A stretch of DNA of 64,000 nucleotides from Phycisphaerales bacterium (GCA_007693785.1 RECY01000028.1:186001-250000), one strand, 5' to 3'; counted from the first letter of the stretch, positions 1 to 10,114 are shown. Notes: generated from the letters alone by a model not told the origin. Numbers and translations are program-made.

Positions 1-1062
1 GCCGAGGGTCAGGATGATGACGATAGTGGTGAAGCCGAGGAGGAGGCTGCCGCAGTCGCCGAGGAAGATGGTCGCGGGATTGAAGTTGTGGGGGAGGAAG
101 CCGAGGCAGGCGCCGAGGAGGGCGAGGCAGAGGACGATGCGTTGAGCGTCGCGCGGGCCGTCGTCGATGATCGCGAGCCCGAGCGCGACGACGAGGAGGC
201 CGGCGGCGGCGATCGCGGTGGTCCCCGAGAGCAGCCCGTCGAGCCCGTCGATGAGGTTGCTGGCGTTGCAGGCGCCAAGGACGAAGACGGCGATGATCCC
301 GGTGCCGATCCAGTAGAGCAGGTCGATGAAGAGGGCGCCGCCGCCGACGAGGGGGACAAACTCGGGCCAGTGGATCGCGAAGCCGATCGTCTGGACCTCG
401 TTCACGGTGACCGTGTCGATTCCGAGCGCGTTGGCGACGGGGAGGATGACGCCGGAGGCGACCTTGACGCCCACGTCGTCGTAGGCGAGCGCGGCCGCGG
501 CGAAGAGCTGCCCGCCGACTTTCTGCCACGGCGGGATGCCGATGACGTCGTCCAGCAGCCCCACGAGCATGATGATGGTGATGCCCAGCAGGATCGACAG
601 CGGGACGGGGGCGTGGATGAAGTCGGGGTTCAGGTGGTTGGTGGGGTGAAACTCCAGCAGCCCGGTTTGCGCGGTGGCGAGATAGGAGTAGAGAATGCCC
701 GCGAGCAGGCCGAGGAAGACCGCGACGCCCCCGAGATACGCGATCGGCGTGCGGTGGACCTTGCGCGGGTCCGAGGGGTGATCGACGACGCCGTTGGCGA
801 TCGCCAGCCGCCGCATGATCGGCGTGGCGCACAGGGTTACGACGAAGCTGATGACGACGATCCAGAAGTATCCGTGAAAGACGTCCAGACGGTCGAGCCC
901 GGCGGCGATCGCGGGGCTGCGCGTGCCGGCGGCCTCGGCGGCCGAGGCCGCGAGCGCCGAGGCCGATTGCTCCAGCTTCGCCAGCTCCGCCGCGAGTGCG
1001 TGCGCACGGTCCGCCAGGGCGGACGCGTCGTGCTCGTGCGGGATGGTGGCGAACGGCGTCAT
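1..1062 (-). CDS. WecA/MraY-type polyprenyl-phosphate sugar-phosphate transferase, C-terminus cut by window edge
   Basis: The frame is open from the ATG at 1062 to the left edge (354 codons), so the C-terminus is missing. Membrane-embedded enzymes of this family move a sugar-1-phosphate from a UDP-sugar to undecaprenyl phosphate and so start a glycan repeat unit. The signatures are NASNLIDGLDGLL near residue 265 and FLGDCGSLLLGF near residue 332, both family hallmarks; LLDDVIGIPP lies in between. Residues 1-60 form an Ala/Glu-rich cytosolic extension that the family does not usually have. The start codon overlaps the stop of the upstream SDR gene (TGATG), so the two are translationally coupled. 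In an exosortase exopolysaccharide locus this would be the chain-initiating enzyme; the exact sugar cannot be told. Confidence 0.9.
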   Translation of the reverse strand, partial: MTPFATIPHEHDASALADRAHALAAELAKLEQSASALAASAAEAAGTRSPAIAAGLDRLDVFHGYFWIVVISFVVTLCATPIMRRLAIANGVVDHPSDPRKVHRTPIAYLGGVAVFLGLLAGILYSYLATAQTGLLEFHPTNHLNPDFIHAPVPLSILLGITIIMLVGLLDDVIGIPPWQKVGGQLFAAAALAYDDVGVKVASGVILPVANALGIDTVTVNEVQTIGFAIHWPEFVPLVGGGALFIDLLYWIGTGIIAVFVLGACNASNLIDGLDGLLSGTTAIAAAGLLVVALGLAIIDDGPRDAQRIVLCLALLGACLGFLPHNFNPATIFLGDCGSLLLGFTTIVIILTLG

Positions 1063-2159
1063 CAGCTTCGTCTCAACTCCGCGGTTCCCTGGTTCGGAGC
1101 GGGCTCGGTCTTGGGCGGGCTCGGGGCCCGCCCGCCCATCTGCTCGGCCAGGTCTCGCACCGTCTCGCGGAGCGTACGCGCGGGGCGGAACCCGATCGCG
1201 CTCACAATGCGCGAGAGATCCGGTCGGCGACGGTGAAGATCCTCGAACCCCGGGGGGTACGCCCGGTCGTACGGGACCAACTCGATCGCGGAACGCGAGC
1301 CCAATTCCTCGATCACAAGCTCGGCGAGTTCGCGGATCGTGATCGGCTCGTCCCGCCCGAGATTGAAGACCCGCCCGCGGGCCGCGGGCTCGGCGAGGAG
1401 GCGCGGGAGGGCGTCGGCGACGTCGCGGACGTCGCAGAAGCAGCGGGACTGCGTGCCGTCGCCGAAGACGCGGAGCGGCTCGTCGCGGAGGGCGGCCTGA
1501 ACAAACCGCGGGAGGACCATGCCGTAGGCGCCGAGTTGTCGCGGGCCGACGGTGTTGAAAAGGCGTGCGACGACGGCGCTCACGCGTCCGGCGTCATGGT
1601 GGGCGAGGGCGAGGTGCTCATCGAGCGCTTTGGCGGCGGCGTACGACCACCGCGCGACGGTGGTGGGGCCGTAGATCACATCGTCGTCTTCGGAGAACCG
1701 TTCGCGGTCCGGCTTGCCGTAGACCTCGCTGCTGCTGGCGATGAGGACGGGGACGGGCTCGCGGGTGCGTTCGGTCTGTCGGGCGGCGTAGCGGAAGAGC
1801 TCGGCCGTCTGCCCGACGTTAATCTCGATCGCCCTGGCCGGGTCGTCCATGACGAGCCCGACGCCGACGGCGGCGGCGAGGTGGTAGATCTCGTCGAAAC
1901 GCTCCGCCCCGTCCGGGCGGTGCCCGTGGGTCTGCTCGAAAGCCCGGAGCGTGGCGCCGAGGTCGGCGTGAATAAAGGTCAGCCGCGGGTGCTCGGGCAG
2001 GTTCTCGCGTCGCCCGGTGGAGAGGTCATCGACGACAGTGAGGCGGTCGCCCCGGGCGAGGAGGCGTTCGGCGAGGTGGCTGCCGATGAAACCCGCGCCG
2101 CCGGTCAGGAGCGTGCGCCGCGGCGCGTCGGCGTGGTTGGAGGAAGCGCCGTGGGGCAT
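1062..2159 (-). CDS. NAD-dependent sugar-nucleotide epimerase/dehydratase (extended SDR)
   Basis: A 365-aa extended short-chain dehydrogenase/reductase. The Rossmann motif GGAGFIG is at residues 20-26, the SSSEVYG stretch with the catalytic Ser at 142-148, and the YxxxK pair is Tyr173/Lys177 (YAAAK). Length and motifs fit UDP-glucose 4-epimerase or UDP-glucuronate decarboxylase-like enzymes that make activated sugars for polysaccharides. NTVGPRQ after the active site resembles the UDP-glucuronate decarboxylase and dTDP-glucose dehydratase groups, but substrate assignment is not safe. It sits between the co-polymerase gene and the priming transferase on the same strand and overlaps the latter, so it very likely supplies a nucleotide sugar to that pathway. 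Confidence 0.88.
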   Translation of the reverse strand: MPHGASSNHADAPRRTLLTGGAGFIGSHLAERLLARGDRLTVVDDLSTGRRENLPEHPRLTFIHADLGATLRAFEQTHGHRPDGAERFDEIYHLAAAVGVGLVMDDPARAIEINVGQTAELFRYAARQTERTREPVPVLIASSSEVYGKPDRERFSEDDDVIYGPTTVARWSYAAAKALDEHLALAHHDAGRVSAVVARLFNTVGPRQLGAYGMVLPRFVQAALRDEPLRVFGDGTQSRCFCDVRDVADALPRLLAEPAARGRVFNLGRDEPITIRELAELVIEELGSRSAIELVPYDRAYPPGFEDLHRRRPDLSRIVSAIGFRPARTLRETVRDLAEQMGGRAPSPPKTEPAPNQGTAELRRS

Positions 2160-2180
2160 GGCGAGAAGGCCCGATCCCGT

Positions 2181-2203
2181 CCCGCCCCGGCGATCGGGGC
2201 GGG
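2181..2203 (-). terminator. GC-rich hairpin between co-polymerase and SDR genes
   Basis: A perfect 9-bp stem (CCCGCCCCG with CGGGGCGGG) around a 5-nt loop lies in the 60-bp gap between the two minus-strand genes. There is no U tract on the minus strand, so it could be a weak attenuator or an RNA-stabilising hairpin rather than a true terminator. Confidence 0.35.
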
Positions 2204-2219
2204 GTTTGTGTTGGTGTGC

Positions 2220-4430
2220 TCAGCTCTCGGCGGCGTGGTACTTATGGGTCGCCTGGATGTTGCGCTTGAGGTAGCCGCCGGCCGCCGAGCGGACGCCGTT
2301 GACCAGCACGCCGAGGAACTCGCCCTGGCTTTCGTTGAGCTCGTTGCAGAGGCGCGCGACGAGCCCGCGCTTCTCGCTGAGGGCGCGGACGACGAGCACG
2401 GACGCGTCGCAGAGGTTGCTGAGCGAGCCGGCGTCGCCGCTGACGACCGCGGGGGCGACGTCGACGAGCACGACGTCGTACTTGGTGCGGGCGTCGGCGA
2501 GCAGGTCGCGCATCGCCTGCGTGCCGAGGCGTTCGAAGACGCGGAGGCGATCGGTGCCGCAGGCGAGCAGGTGGAGGTTCTCGTCGTTGGTGATTTGCGC
2601 GGCCGCGTCGAGCGTCGCCTCTCCGGCGAGCACGTCCGCGAGCCCGGGGTGATCCCCGCGCTCGAAGACGCGGTGCAGCGCCGGGCGGCGCATGTTCGCG
2701 TCGATGAGCAGCACCCTGTGATCGCTGGCGGCGAACGTCAGCGCGAGGTTGCTCGCGACGGTCGTCGCGCCCGACTCGGGCATGCCCGGGACGACCAGGA
2801 GGGACTTGTGCCCGGCCTGACGCATCTTCTTGAGCAGCGGCGAACGGGTCTGGCGGAAGCTTTCCGCCAGCACGCCGCGGGGCTGATCGCGGAAGACCGT
2901 CGCGATGTTTTTGGGAGCCGAGGGGTCCTCGGAGGCGTCGGGGATGACGCCGACCACCCGGGCCCGTGGGATGAGCGTGATGTCGCTGGCGCTCTTGACA
3001 CGCTGATCGAGGATCTCGCGGAGCACGATCACGCCGGTGGTCAGGCCGAGCACGAGGAAGACGCTGAGCGGCCCGATGACAATGAGGCGGGGAAAGGCCC
3101 GCGCGTCCGGGATGCGTTCCTGCTGGAAGACCTGGATCCGGTCGGCGAAGCGGCCGGCGCTGATCGCCTGGATGTTGCGGAGGCCGTTCTCGCGATCGAG
3201 AATCGAGTCCTGCGTGCGCTGGATCTCCGAGTCCAGGTCCGAGATCTGGCGGACGAGGCGGGTCAGCTCGTTGTTGCGACGGTTGACGTCCTCGCGCCGC
3301 TCGAGCAGGTTGGCTTCCTGAGCGCGGAGCTGGCTGAGCCCGCGGCGGGCGCCGTCGACCTGAGCGTCGAACCCGTCGCGGAGGCGGCGCTCGCGCGTGC
3401 TTTCGAGCATGTCCTGGGCCGCGGCACGCTGGGACTGGAGCACCAGGATGTCTCGGTGCCCCTCGCCGATGCCCCGGCCGCGGGTCGAGGCGATCATCTG
3501 ATCGAGCCCGTCGATCCGCTGGCGGATCGCGCGGATCTCCTGGTCCCGGTTGACGGTCTCGCGGAGGCTATCGCTGTAGGTGACGCCGCCGGGGGCGCGG
3601 AGCTGCGCCTCGAACCCTGCGATCTGGTCCTCGATCGCTTCGACATTCAGGCGGATCGAGGCGAGGTTCTCGACGATCTTCTGGAGTTCCTGGGCGCTCT
3701 CGCTGATGCGGTTATCGAGCGTGCCGATGTCCTCGTCCACGAGGATCTGATCACGCTGGGTCTGGAGCGTGCGGACCTGAGCCCGCCCCTCGTTGATCAG
3801 TCGCTGGAGCGATGTCTGGTGCTCGCCACGCGAGGTGGTGCTCATCTGCGCGAAGGTGCTCATGTACGCGCCGCGGACAAGGCCGACGATCGCGGTCGCC
3901 TCGGCCGGGTCGCGATAGCTCATGGAGAGCTGGATGAACTCGGTCCCCCGCATCGGGGCCGCGCGAACGTCCTTGGAAAGTTCCCGCACAGCGGTCCGCG
4001 TGTCCATGTTGCCATCACCCGCGACGTACGGCTCGGCCCAGGTCGGTGCTTCCGAGAGCAGGCGAGGGTTCCGGACCACGGTTTCCAGAACGCGCGGGCT
4101 GGTCATGACCTGAGCCTGCGTCTGCATGAAACGCTCGAGTTCGTCCTTGTTGCCCGTTCGCCCGTCCATCGCCTGGTCGATCTGGGTCGTCGGCGGGAAG
4201 GCCTGGAAGATGACCGTGGACCGCCAGACCGGCGCGACGCGCCCGAGCACGATATTCCCAACGACCCCGAGCACCACGCCGATCACGCCGGCCGCCACGA
4301 ACACCCAGAGATACTTCTTCAGCAGGCGCACCGGGTCGATCGTGACCTGGAGCCCCGTGGTCGAGGAAGGCCCCTGGGCGGGGGGACGGGGTGTCGGCAT
4401 CGGCGGGCGTGGGGCGGGTGCGGTGGTCAT
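2220..4430 (-). CDS. Wzz/BY-kinase-type polysaccharide co-polymerase with degenerate P-loop
   Basis: A 736-aa protein with the layout of bacterial tyrosine kinase/chain-length co-polymerases. A Wzz-type N-terminus carries TM1 near residues 38-62, a long periplasmic coiled-coil runs from about 190 to 420, TM2 is near 445-470, and a cytosolic ParA/MinD-like ATPase domain follows. This family controls exopolysaccharide chain length and export with a Wza-type channel. The P-loop reads PESGATTVASNLA, where the family has GK[ST]: Ala555 replaces the catalytic lysine. The Walker A' region reads LLIDANMRRP and Walker B VVLVDVAP. The C-terminus lacks the usual tyrosine cluster. The fold is probably kept while kinase activity is lost (inference). 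AAGGA lies 8 bp before the ATG. Genes of the exosortase locus flank it on both sides. Confidence 0.9.
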   Translation of the reverse strand: MTTAPAPRPPMPTPRPPAQGPSSTTGLQVTIDPVRLLKKYLWVFVAAGVIGVVLGVVGNIVLGRVAPVWRSTVIFQAFPPTTQIDQAMDGRTGNKDELERFMQTQAQVMTSPRVLETVVRNPRLLSEAPTWAEPYVAGDGNMDTRTAVRELSKDVRAAPMRGTEFIQLSMSYRDPAEATAIVGLVRGAYMSTFAQMSTTSRGEHQTSLQRLINEGRAQVRTLQTQRDQILVDEDIGTLDNRISESAQELQKIVENLASIRLNVEAIEDQIAGFEAQLRAPGGVTYSDSLRETVNRDQEIRAIRQRIDGLDQMIASTRGRGIGEGHRDILVLQSQRAAAQDMLESTRERRLRDGFDAQVDGARRGLSQLRAQEANLLERREDVNRRNNELTRLVRQISDLDSEIQRTQDSILDRENGLRNIQAISAGRFADRIQVFQQERIPDARAFPRLIVIGPLSVFLVLGLTTGVIVLREILDQRVKSASDITLIPRARVVGVIPDASEDPSAPKNIATVFRDQPRGVLAESFRQTRSPLLKKMRQAGHKSLLVVPGMPESGATTVASNLALTFAASDHRVLLIDANMRRPALHRVFERGDHPGLADVLAGEATLDAAAQITNDENLHLLACGTDRLRVFERLGTQAMRDLLADARTKYDVVLVDVAPAVVSGDAGSLSNLCDASVLVVRALSEKRGLVARLCNELNESQGEFLGVLVNGVRSAAGGYLKRNIQATHKYHAAES

Positions 4431-4564
4431 GCTCGGGTCCTTGGGGGCCGACGCTCGGTCCGGCGTGCTTCTTATCGGCCCAGTGCAGGGCGCGGGTCAT
4501 GGTTAGTGCCGAGACGCCAAGGGCCGAGCCCGGGGCGTTCGGACGTGATCGGTCGGTTCTCGGC

Positions 4565-7500
4565 TCACTCTGAGCCGATTTCGGCTCGCAGGGCCTCGAG
4601 CTCGCCCTTATAGGACGTGCGGGCGGCCTCGTTGATCTCCATCAGTCGCTCCGCCTCGTCCAGCAGCACGATCGCCTCGGCGCGATCGCCCTGCCGCAGA
4701 CGTACGGCGGCAAGATGCACCCGGATCGCCGCGGCGGCAATGTCCGCGGTCGAACTCAGCGAAAGTCCGCGGCGCAGCGAACGCTCCGCCTCGTCCAGAT
4801 CCCCCAGCTCCCGCTGCGCCAGACCCAGCGTGTCATACACCGAAGGGTTCTCGGGCGAGAGCTCCGCCGCACGCTGGGCGAGCGGCAACGCGCCCGACGG
4901 GTCCGAAAGGTGCTGGACCAGCGTGTACGCGAGGTTGTTCAGGATCTCCCAGTTGTCCGGGAAACGCTCGGCACCCGCACGCCAGAACTCGGCCGCCTCC
5001 GCGTACGCCCCGGCTTCATACAGCCCCTCGGCCCCGAGCAGGATCGCCGCACGCTGCAGGCTCTCGTTCGAGCCATCACCCATCAACGAGCGCAGCGTTG
5101 AGACCCCCTCCCGACGGGAAGACGAGCTCTCGACCTGCGTCCGAGCGCGCATCAGCTGCGGCCAACCGGTTTCCCGCGTGCGCCCCTCGAGCTGGCGCAG
5201 ATACGCCACGCGGTCGGCACGCTCCGGGTACGCCATCGTCAACGCACCGTAGAACGCCAGGATCGCGCCGGGATTCTCCCGCACCAGGTCGTACGCGGCG
5301 TTGAAGTCTCGCACCGCGTCCTGCGGGCGCTGGCGAGCCAGCTCCGCACGCCCGCGGAGCACCAAGAGGCCCGCCGACTGCGCGATCGGGAAGTCCGAGT
5401 TCGCGTCCTGCAGGACATCGATCGCCCGACGCCCCGCCGGCGGGCTCTGACGCAGCAGGCTCTCGACATACGCCTGCAGCACCCGCCCCTGACGCCGACG
5501 CTCCCACGCCATCTCGAAGAGCTGCGACGAGCGCCCGAACAGATTCTGCGAGGCGAACAACTCGCCGAGACGCAGGATCCGATCAACGTCGGTCGGGTCC
5601 GCCTCGATCGCGTCGGTCGCCTCGCGGAAGGCCTCGGTGCCCCGATCGAGGCGGAGCAGCTCGACGATCAGGCCGTTGCGGAGGTTCTCGTCGCCCGGGT
5701 TGGCGCGCACGGCCGAACGCAGGTCGGCGATCGCTTCGTTCGTCCGCCCCATCCGGGCGTGCAGCCCGGAGCGGATCCGCAGCGCCTGCCAGTTGGTCGG
5801 GTCGAGCGTCACCGCGGTGTCCAGGTCGCTCATCGCGTCCTGCTGCGTCGCGGCCTCGCTCGCCAGGAGCTGCGCACGGGTCACGAAGACGAGCGGGTTG
5901 CTCGAGAAATCGGCCGCCGCCGAGTTCAGAAGCCGGAGCGCCCCGGCGCGATCGCCCGTGTTCCGCGCCAGCTCGGCCTGCAACAGGCGGATCGTCACGC
6001 TCCCCTGACGCACACGCGCCGGGATCTCGCTGAGCTGGCGTGACGCTTCTTCGTGACGACCGGCGCGGATCAACGACTCGATCAGCGTCTGGCGCACCGT
6101 GAAGCGGTCGTCGTCCGCATCGGCGGTGACGACACGCCCGAGCGCTTCGGCGGCGAGCTCGTAGTTCCCCGCGCGGGCCGCCCAACTGCCGAGGTAACGG
6201 TCCACGCCCATCGCCTCGCCCTGGAAATCGCGCCCGTCTTCGAGGATCGCGATGCCCTCGCGCACCAGCCCGCGTCGGATCATGAAGTCGGCGTAGGTGA
6301 TATACCCCGTCGCCGCCTCCGCGTCGTTCTCGACATCGATCAGGTAGTCCACGTAGCTGTTGCTCGCCCGCGCCAGGTCGCCCTGGGCGGCGTGCCAGTC
6401 CGCCTGCGCGGACGCGAGCGCGAGCGAAGGGCCCGCCTCCGCACGCACGCCGTCCAGCACCCGGCGGGCATCATCGGTCCGACCGACCTGCGTGTACAGA
6501 CGCCCCAGCTCGATCCGGTTGCCGAGGTCCTCCGGCTGCGTCTCGGCCTGGCGCTCGCGACGGGTGACCGCGAACGCACGATCACCGACCGACGCCTCCA
6601 GACGGAGCCAGAGCTCGTTGAACTGCGCGCTCCCGCGACCGTACCGCTCGTTCTCTCGCGCGACGTCCAGCGCGGCCCGCTCGTTGCCGCTGTCCACCAG
6701 CGTGCGCACGTATCCCAGCAGCGTGCCGAGGTCGTTCGGACGGATCTCGAGCGCACGGCGGAACGCGTTCACCGCCGGCCCGGTCTGACCGAGCTGGCGG
6801 CGTGTCTGCGCCAGCAGGAGCCACGTGCGGTGGTTGGTCGAGACGATCTGCACCGCCTGCTCGAGCTGCGAGAGCGCCGCGTCGGCACGCCCCTCGAACA
6901 GCGCCAGGCGAGCCCGGTAGGTCAGCCCGTTGACCTGGTCGAGGTTCAGGCGTGCCGCCTGCTCGGCGTACCGCTGGGCCGCGTCGGTCCGCCCGCTCGT
7001 CATCGCTTCGACGAACGAGAGCTCGATCACCCGCGGATCCTCCGGGCCCGCGTCCCGGGCATCGGCGAGCGCCTGGCGGGCCTCATCCGCACGCCCGGCC
7101 TGGGCGTACACGCTGTAGAGGTTGATCGCCCGCTCCAGCGCCGAGAGCTCCGCCGCCGCGATCTGGTCGAGCGCCGCCTGCACCGGGTCCGCGGTCATCG
7201 TTGTTTCACGGAGGCGGCGCAGGTCCTGGTTGTCCGGCTGCGCCGCGAGCGCGCGGTCGAGCGCTTCCACCGCCAGGTCCCGCTCGTTCCGGCTCATGCG
7301 GAGACGCCAGATCTGCGCGATCAGACGCGTGTCCTGACCGTGCTCGCTCGCTGCGGCTTCGAGGATATCGATCGCGTCGGTGACGCTGCCGGGCTCGACC
7401 GCGGTCCCCTGCACCGCGCGCTGGGCTTCCAGCAGCGCCTGGGTCACCGGGTCGTCGGCCCGTCGCTCGCCGATCATCGTCCGCACCCCGTCGAGAAGCT

Positions 7501-9133
7501 CCAGCACGCGGGGGTCGGTGGGGGCGATCTCACGGGCGGCTTCGGCCGCGGCGAGCGCCGCGTCGTTGTCGCCCAGCTGACTCAGCACGCGCACAAGCAT
7601 CAGACGCACGCCCACGTTCCCCGGCTGGAGCTGCGACGCCTGTTGCAGACGCGTCCGCGCCAGCCCGAGCTGCCCGCGACGCTGGGCGACCTGCCCTTCG
7701 AGCCCGAGCGCCTCGGGATCGCTCTCGGCGGTCACCCGGTTGTATTCCGACAGGAGGCGGTGCCCGGTCGCGAGGTCCTGCTCCGCGAGCGCGATCTTCG
7801 CATCCAGAAGCTGCACCGCCGGGTTGTCCTCGCTCAGGTCCGAGCCGACGGCGGCCCGGTACGCCTTGGCGCGCGTCAGGATCGACTCCCGCTCCTCCGG
7901 CGTGTTCGTCTCGTTCCACCAGCGGATCGCCAACTCGCCTTGGCGCAAGCGGGCCGCGGTGCGCTGGGAGTAGAGCAGCATCCCTTCCAGGCTCACCGGC
8001 GGGGAGGGGAGCTGGGTCACGCGTTCCAGCGTCGCGAGCGCCGTCTCAAACTCGCGTTGCAGCGTCTCCTGCTCGGCTCGGAACAGCAACAGGTCCGCGT
8101 TGTTCGGGTCGCGATCCAGCAGGCGAGAGACCGCGTCGGTCGTCAGCGGGGCCGTCCCGTCCTCCCGGACCACGCGCTCCAGCAACGCGACGCGCCGGTA
8201 CGACTCGGGGTTCAGCGTCTCCGGGTCCTGACGCGCCAGCAGGTCCACGATCGCCTCCACACGCGGCACGAACGAACGCCCGACCTCCTCAAGCGCGCGC
8301 ACGCGATCGGCCCCGCGACGCCCGGCGACCGCCTCGGCCCGTGCTCGGCTCAGCTCCTGGTTCAACGCCACCGACTGCGCGATCGGGTCCTCCGGCGCCC
8401 CCGCCGCGGCCGCGCGAACCGCCTCGATCGCCTCCTGCTCGCGCGTCCGCACCGCGTCCGTGTCCCCACGCAGGCGAGCCGACTCCACACGCACCGTCCG
8501 GTACAACGCCATCGCGACCGCGACGTCCGAATCGGAAGGGTCGGCCGCTAGGGCCAACTCCGCGTCACGGAGCAGACGGTCCCGGTTCTCGTCGGTCATC
8601 GTCACGCCTTCCATCGCCATACGCGTGTACGCGAAGACCGGGTAACGGCGGAGAATATCGTGGGGGCCGGGCTCGTCCGCGAAGTTTGCCAGCAGCAGGT
8701 CCGTCTCGGAGATCAGCTCCGCGTACCCGCCCTGGCTGAACGGGCTGCGCCGGAGACGCTCGTAGAGCTCCTGCAAGTACGCCCGGTGCGCATCGACGTT
8801 GGTCCGCGACACGATCGACATCTGACGGAGCGCGTTGAAATACTCGTTGTACGCCTCCTGATACCGAACCTGGCTCTCGGGGATCACCTGCACCATCGCG
8901 TCGCGCCACTTGGCGAGGTACTCAAGGTTCGTCCGGTCGCGGAAGACCGCGCGCCCGTAGAACTCTCTCGCACGCCGATAATCGCCCTCGTCCATCGCCT
9001 GATCGCCCATGCGGATCTGGTCGTCAGCGCTCCGGCTCATCACGTTGTACGCGACCAGCGCCACGCCGCCCGCGACCACGACGAGACCGGCCGAGAGCAG
9101 GACAACGAATCTGACGTTCACGCGAGAGGCCAT
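4565..9133 (-). CDS. Giant TPR-repeat protein of the exosortase locus
   Basis: 1522 aa. An N-terminal hydrophobic segment (about residues 9-30) has a short basic flank and no lipobox cysteine, so it is probably a membrane anchor with the rest outside the cytoplasm. The remainder is almost entirely tetratricopeptide-like helical hairpins, visible as recurring A-x-x-x-Y/F-x-x-A-L patterns with PDN, PEN or PTD turns (for example PENPSVYDTLGLAQRELG near the C-terminus). Large TPR proteins accompany exosortase/PEP-CTERM polysaccharide loci (known), where they probably scaffold synthesis or export; no catalytic motif was seen. AAGGA lies about 11 bp before the ATG. Between this gene and the co-polymerase are 134 bp without a gene. 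Confidence 0.88.
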   Translation of the reverse strand: MASRVNVRFVVLLSAGLVVVAGGVALVAYNVMSRSADDQIRMGDQAMDEGDYRRAREFYGRAVFRDRTNLEYLAKWRDAMVQVIPESQVRYQEAYNEYFNALRQMSIVSRTNVDAHRAYLQELYERLRRSPFSQGGYAELISETDLLLANFADEPGPHDILRRYPVFAYTRMAMEGVTMTDENRDRLLRDAELALAADPSDSDVAVAMALYRTVRVESARLRGDTDAVRTREQEAIEAVRAAAAGAPEDPIAQSVALNQELSRARAEAVAGRRGADRVRALEEVGRSFVPRVEAIVDLLARQDPETLNPESYRRVALLERVVREDGTAPLTTDAVSRLLDRDPNNADLLLFRAEQETLQREFETALATLERVTQLPSPPVSLEGMLLYSQRTAARLRQGELAIRWWNETNTPEERESILTRAKAYRAAVGSDLSEDNPAVQLLDAKIALAEQDLATGHRLLSEYNRVTAESDPEALGLEGQVAQRRGQLGLARTRLQQASQLQPGNVGVRLMLVRVLSQLGDNDAALAAAEAAREIAPTDPRVLELLDGVRTMIGERRADDPVTQALLEAQRAVQGTAVEPGSVTDAIDILEAAASEHGQDTRLIAQIWRLRMSRNERDLAVEALDRALAAQPDNQDLRRLRETTMTADPVQAALDQIAAAELSALERAINLYSVYAQAGRADEARQALADARDAGPEDPRVIELSFVEAMTSGRTDAAQRYAEQAARLNLDQVNGLTYRARLALFEGRADAALSQLEQAVQIVSTNHRTWLLLAQTRRQLGQTGPAVNAFRRALEIRPNDLGTLLGYVRTLVDSGNERAALDVARENERYGRGSAQFNELWLRLEASVGDRAFAVTRRERQAETQPEDLGNRIELGRLYTQVGRTDDARRVLDGVRAEAGPSLALASAQADWHAAQGDLARASNSYVDYLIDVENDAEAATGYITYADFMIRRGLVREGIAILEDGRDFQGEAMGVDRYLGSWAARAGNYELAAEALGRVVTADADDDRFTVRQTLIESLIRAGRHEEASRQLSEIPARVRQGSVTIRLLQAELARNTGDRAGALRLLNSAAADFSSNPLVFVTRAQLLASEAATQQDAMSDLDTAVTLDPTNWQALRIRSGLHARMGRTNEAIADLRSAVRANPGDENLRNGLIVELLRLDRGTEAFREATDAIEADPTDVDRILRLGELFASQNLFGRSSQLFEMAWERRRQGRVLQAYVESLLRQSPPAGRRAIDVLQDANSDFPIAQSAGLLVLRGRAELARQRPQDAVRDFNAAYDLVRENPGAILAFYGALTMAYPERADRVAYLRQLEGRTRETGWPQLMRARTQVESSSSRREGVSTLRSLMGDGSNESLQRAAILLGAEGLYEAGAYAEAAEFWRAGAERFPDNWEILNNLAYTLVQHLSDPSGALPLAQRAAELSPENPSVYDTLGLAQRELGDLDEAERSLRRGLSLSSTADIAAAAIRVHLAAVRLRQGDRAEAIVLLDEAERLMEINEAARTSYKGELEALRAEIGSE

Positions 9134-9232
9134 CGGCGGGATTCCTTACTCAATCTGGGACGGTGCCCGTCCGTCCGCCGACGCGAGCCGAGCCCGCGAC
9201 GGCGTCCCGCGCCGGTCGGTGCGGGTGCGGTC

Positions 9233-10114
9233 TTATGGTTGCTCGGCGCTCGCCACGCGGCGGCGGGGGTTATCAGGCGGATAGTTCCCAAGCTGGACTT
9301 CGACCCAGTCCGGGATGGTTCGAGCGATCTCGCCGTACATCTCGTCGAGGAACGAGCCGGCGATCTCCGCAAGCTCGCGCGGGTTCCGAGCCGCGGGGCT
9401 CATGAACTGCACCTTGCAGTAATAGGCGTAATCGTCGGTCAGGTTGAACGCCAGCGTGCGCACGCCCTCGGCGCTCGCCACCGTTCGCCCGTTGGCGATG
9501 AAGAAATAGCCCACATGGAACGGGTCGGTCCCGCGCCCGGTGAACTGCGTCACGAGGAAGCGAAGGTCCTGCGGGTTCGCCGGGAGGCGCACCCGAGCTC
9601 CGGGCAGGTCGCTGTATTGGTTGCTCAGTCGCGTGGTCACGATCCGCCCCATCCCGGACGGGGCCGACGTGTCCTCGACCCAGTCCGAGCCGCGCAGCGG
9701 GATCGGGTAGACCCCGCTCGCCGAGCCGATCGTCAGCCCGCCGCCCACAAAGCACCGCTCCGGCACGTGCGGGACCGTGTCGATCTGCCCGCTGTAATAC
9801 GCGATATGCACCTCGACCGTGATCGGGCGATCCGAGTGGCGGGTGTCCTTGCGAACGTACGTCCGCGTCAGGTAGTTCGTGGTGCCGAGCTCGCTCTCGA
9901 TCTCCGGCGCCTCGATCCGGTCCCGCCCGACGCGGATCCAACTCTCGCTCTCGGTCGGGATCGAGGCGACCATCCGCCCACCCTCGGCCTGAATCGGGAG
10001 CTTGCGGAGATGGATCCCGTACGCGTTGATCACCCACGTGAACCCCAGCGCCCCCGTGGAGAGGATCGCCGCGATCACCCACACCGCCGGGTTGGTGAAG
10101 CCGCGCGGGATCAT
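9233..10114 (-). CDS. epsI: Exosortase-associated EpsI-family protein
   Basis: 293 aa with an N-terminal TM segment (about residues 9-28) followed by a periplasmic domain. The family hallmark HVPERCF, with the conserved His116 and Cys121, is followed by VGGG. EpsI proteins occur fused to or next to exosortases in exopolysaccharide loci; their biochemical role is not settled. Here the start codon overlaps the exosortase stop by 4 bp (ATGA, 10111-10114), so the pair is translationally coupled. It lies upstream of the TPR gene on the same strand with about 100 bp between them. Confidence 0.92.
   Translation of the reverse strand: MIPRGFTNPAVWVIAAILSTGALGFTWVINAYGIHLRKLPIQAEGGRMVASIPTESESWIRVGRDRIEAPEIESELGTTNYLTRTYVRKDTRHSDRPITVEVHIAYYSGQIDTVPHVPERCFVGGGLTIGSASGVYPIPLRGSDWVEDTSAPSGMGRIVTTRLSNQYSDLPGARVRLPANPQDLRFLVTQFTGRGTDPFHVGYFFIANGRTVASAEGVRTLAFNLTDDYAYYCKVQFMSPAARNPRELAEIAGSFLDEMYGEIARTIPDWVEVQLGNYPPDNPRRRVASAEQP

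Noticed and set aside
996-4613. Very long plus-strand open frame opposite the SDR and co-polymerase genes
   Set aside because: Composition (Arg/Glu/Ala/Asp/Gly with no domain motif) is the mirror of a high-GC gene on the other strand; the minus strand has clear motifs and ribosome sites.
6053-8551. 832-codon plus-strand frame opposite the TPR gene
   Set aside because: Antisense shadow; Arg/Leu/His-rich, no start signal, no motif.
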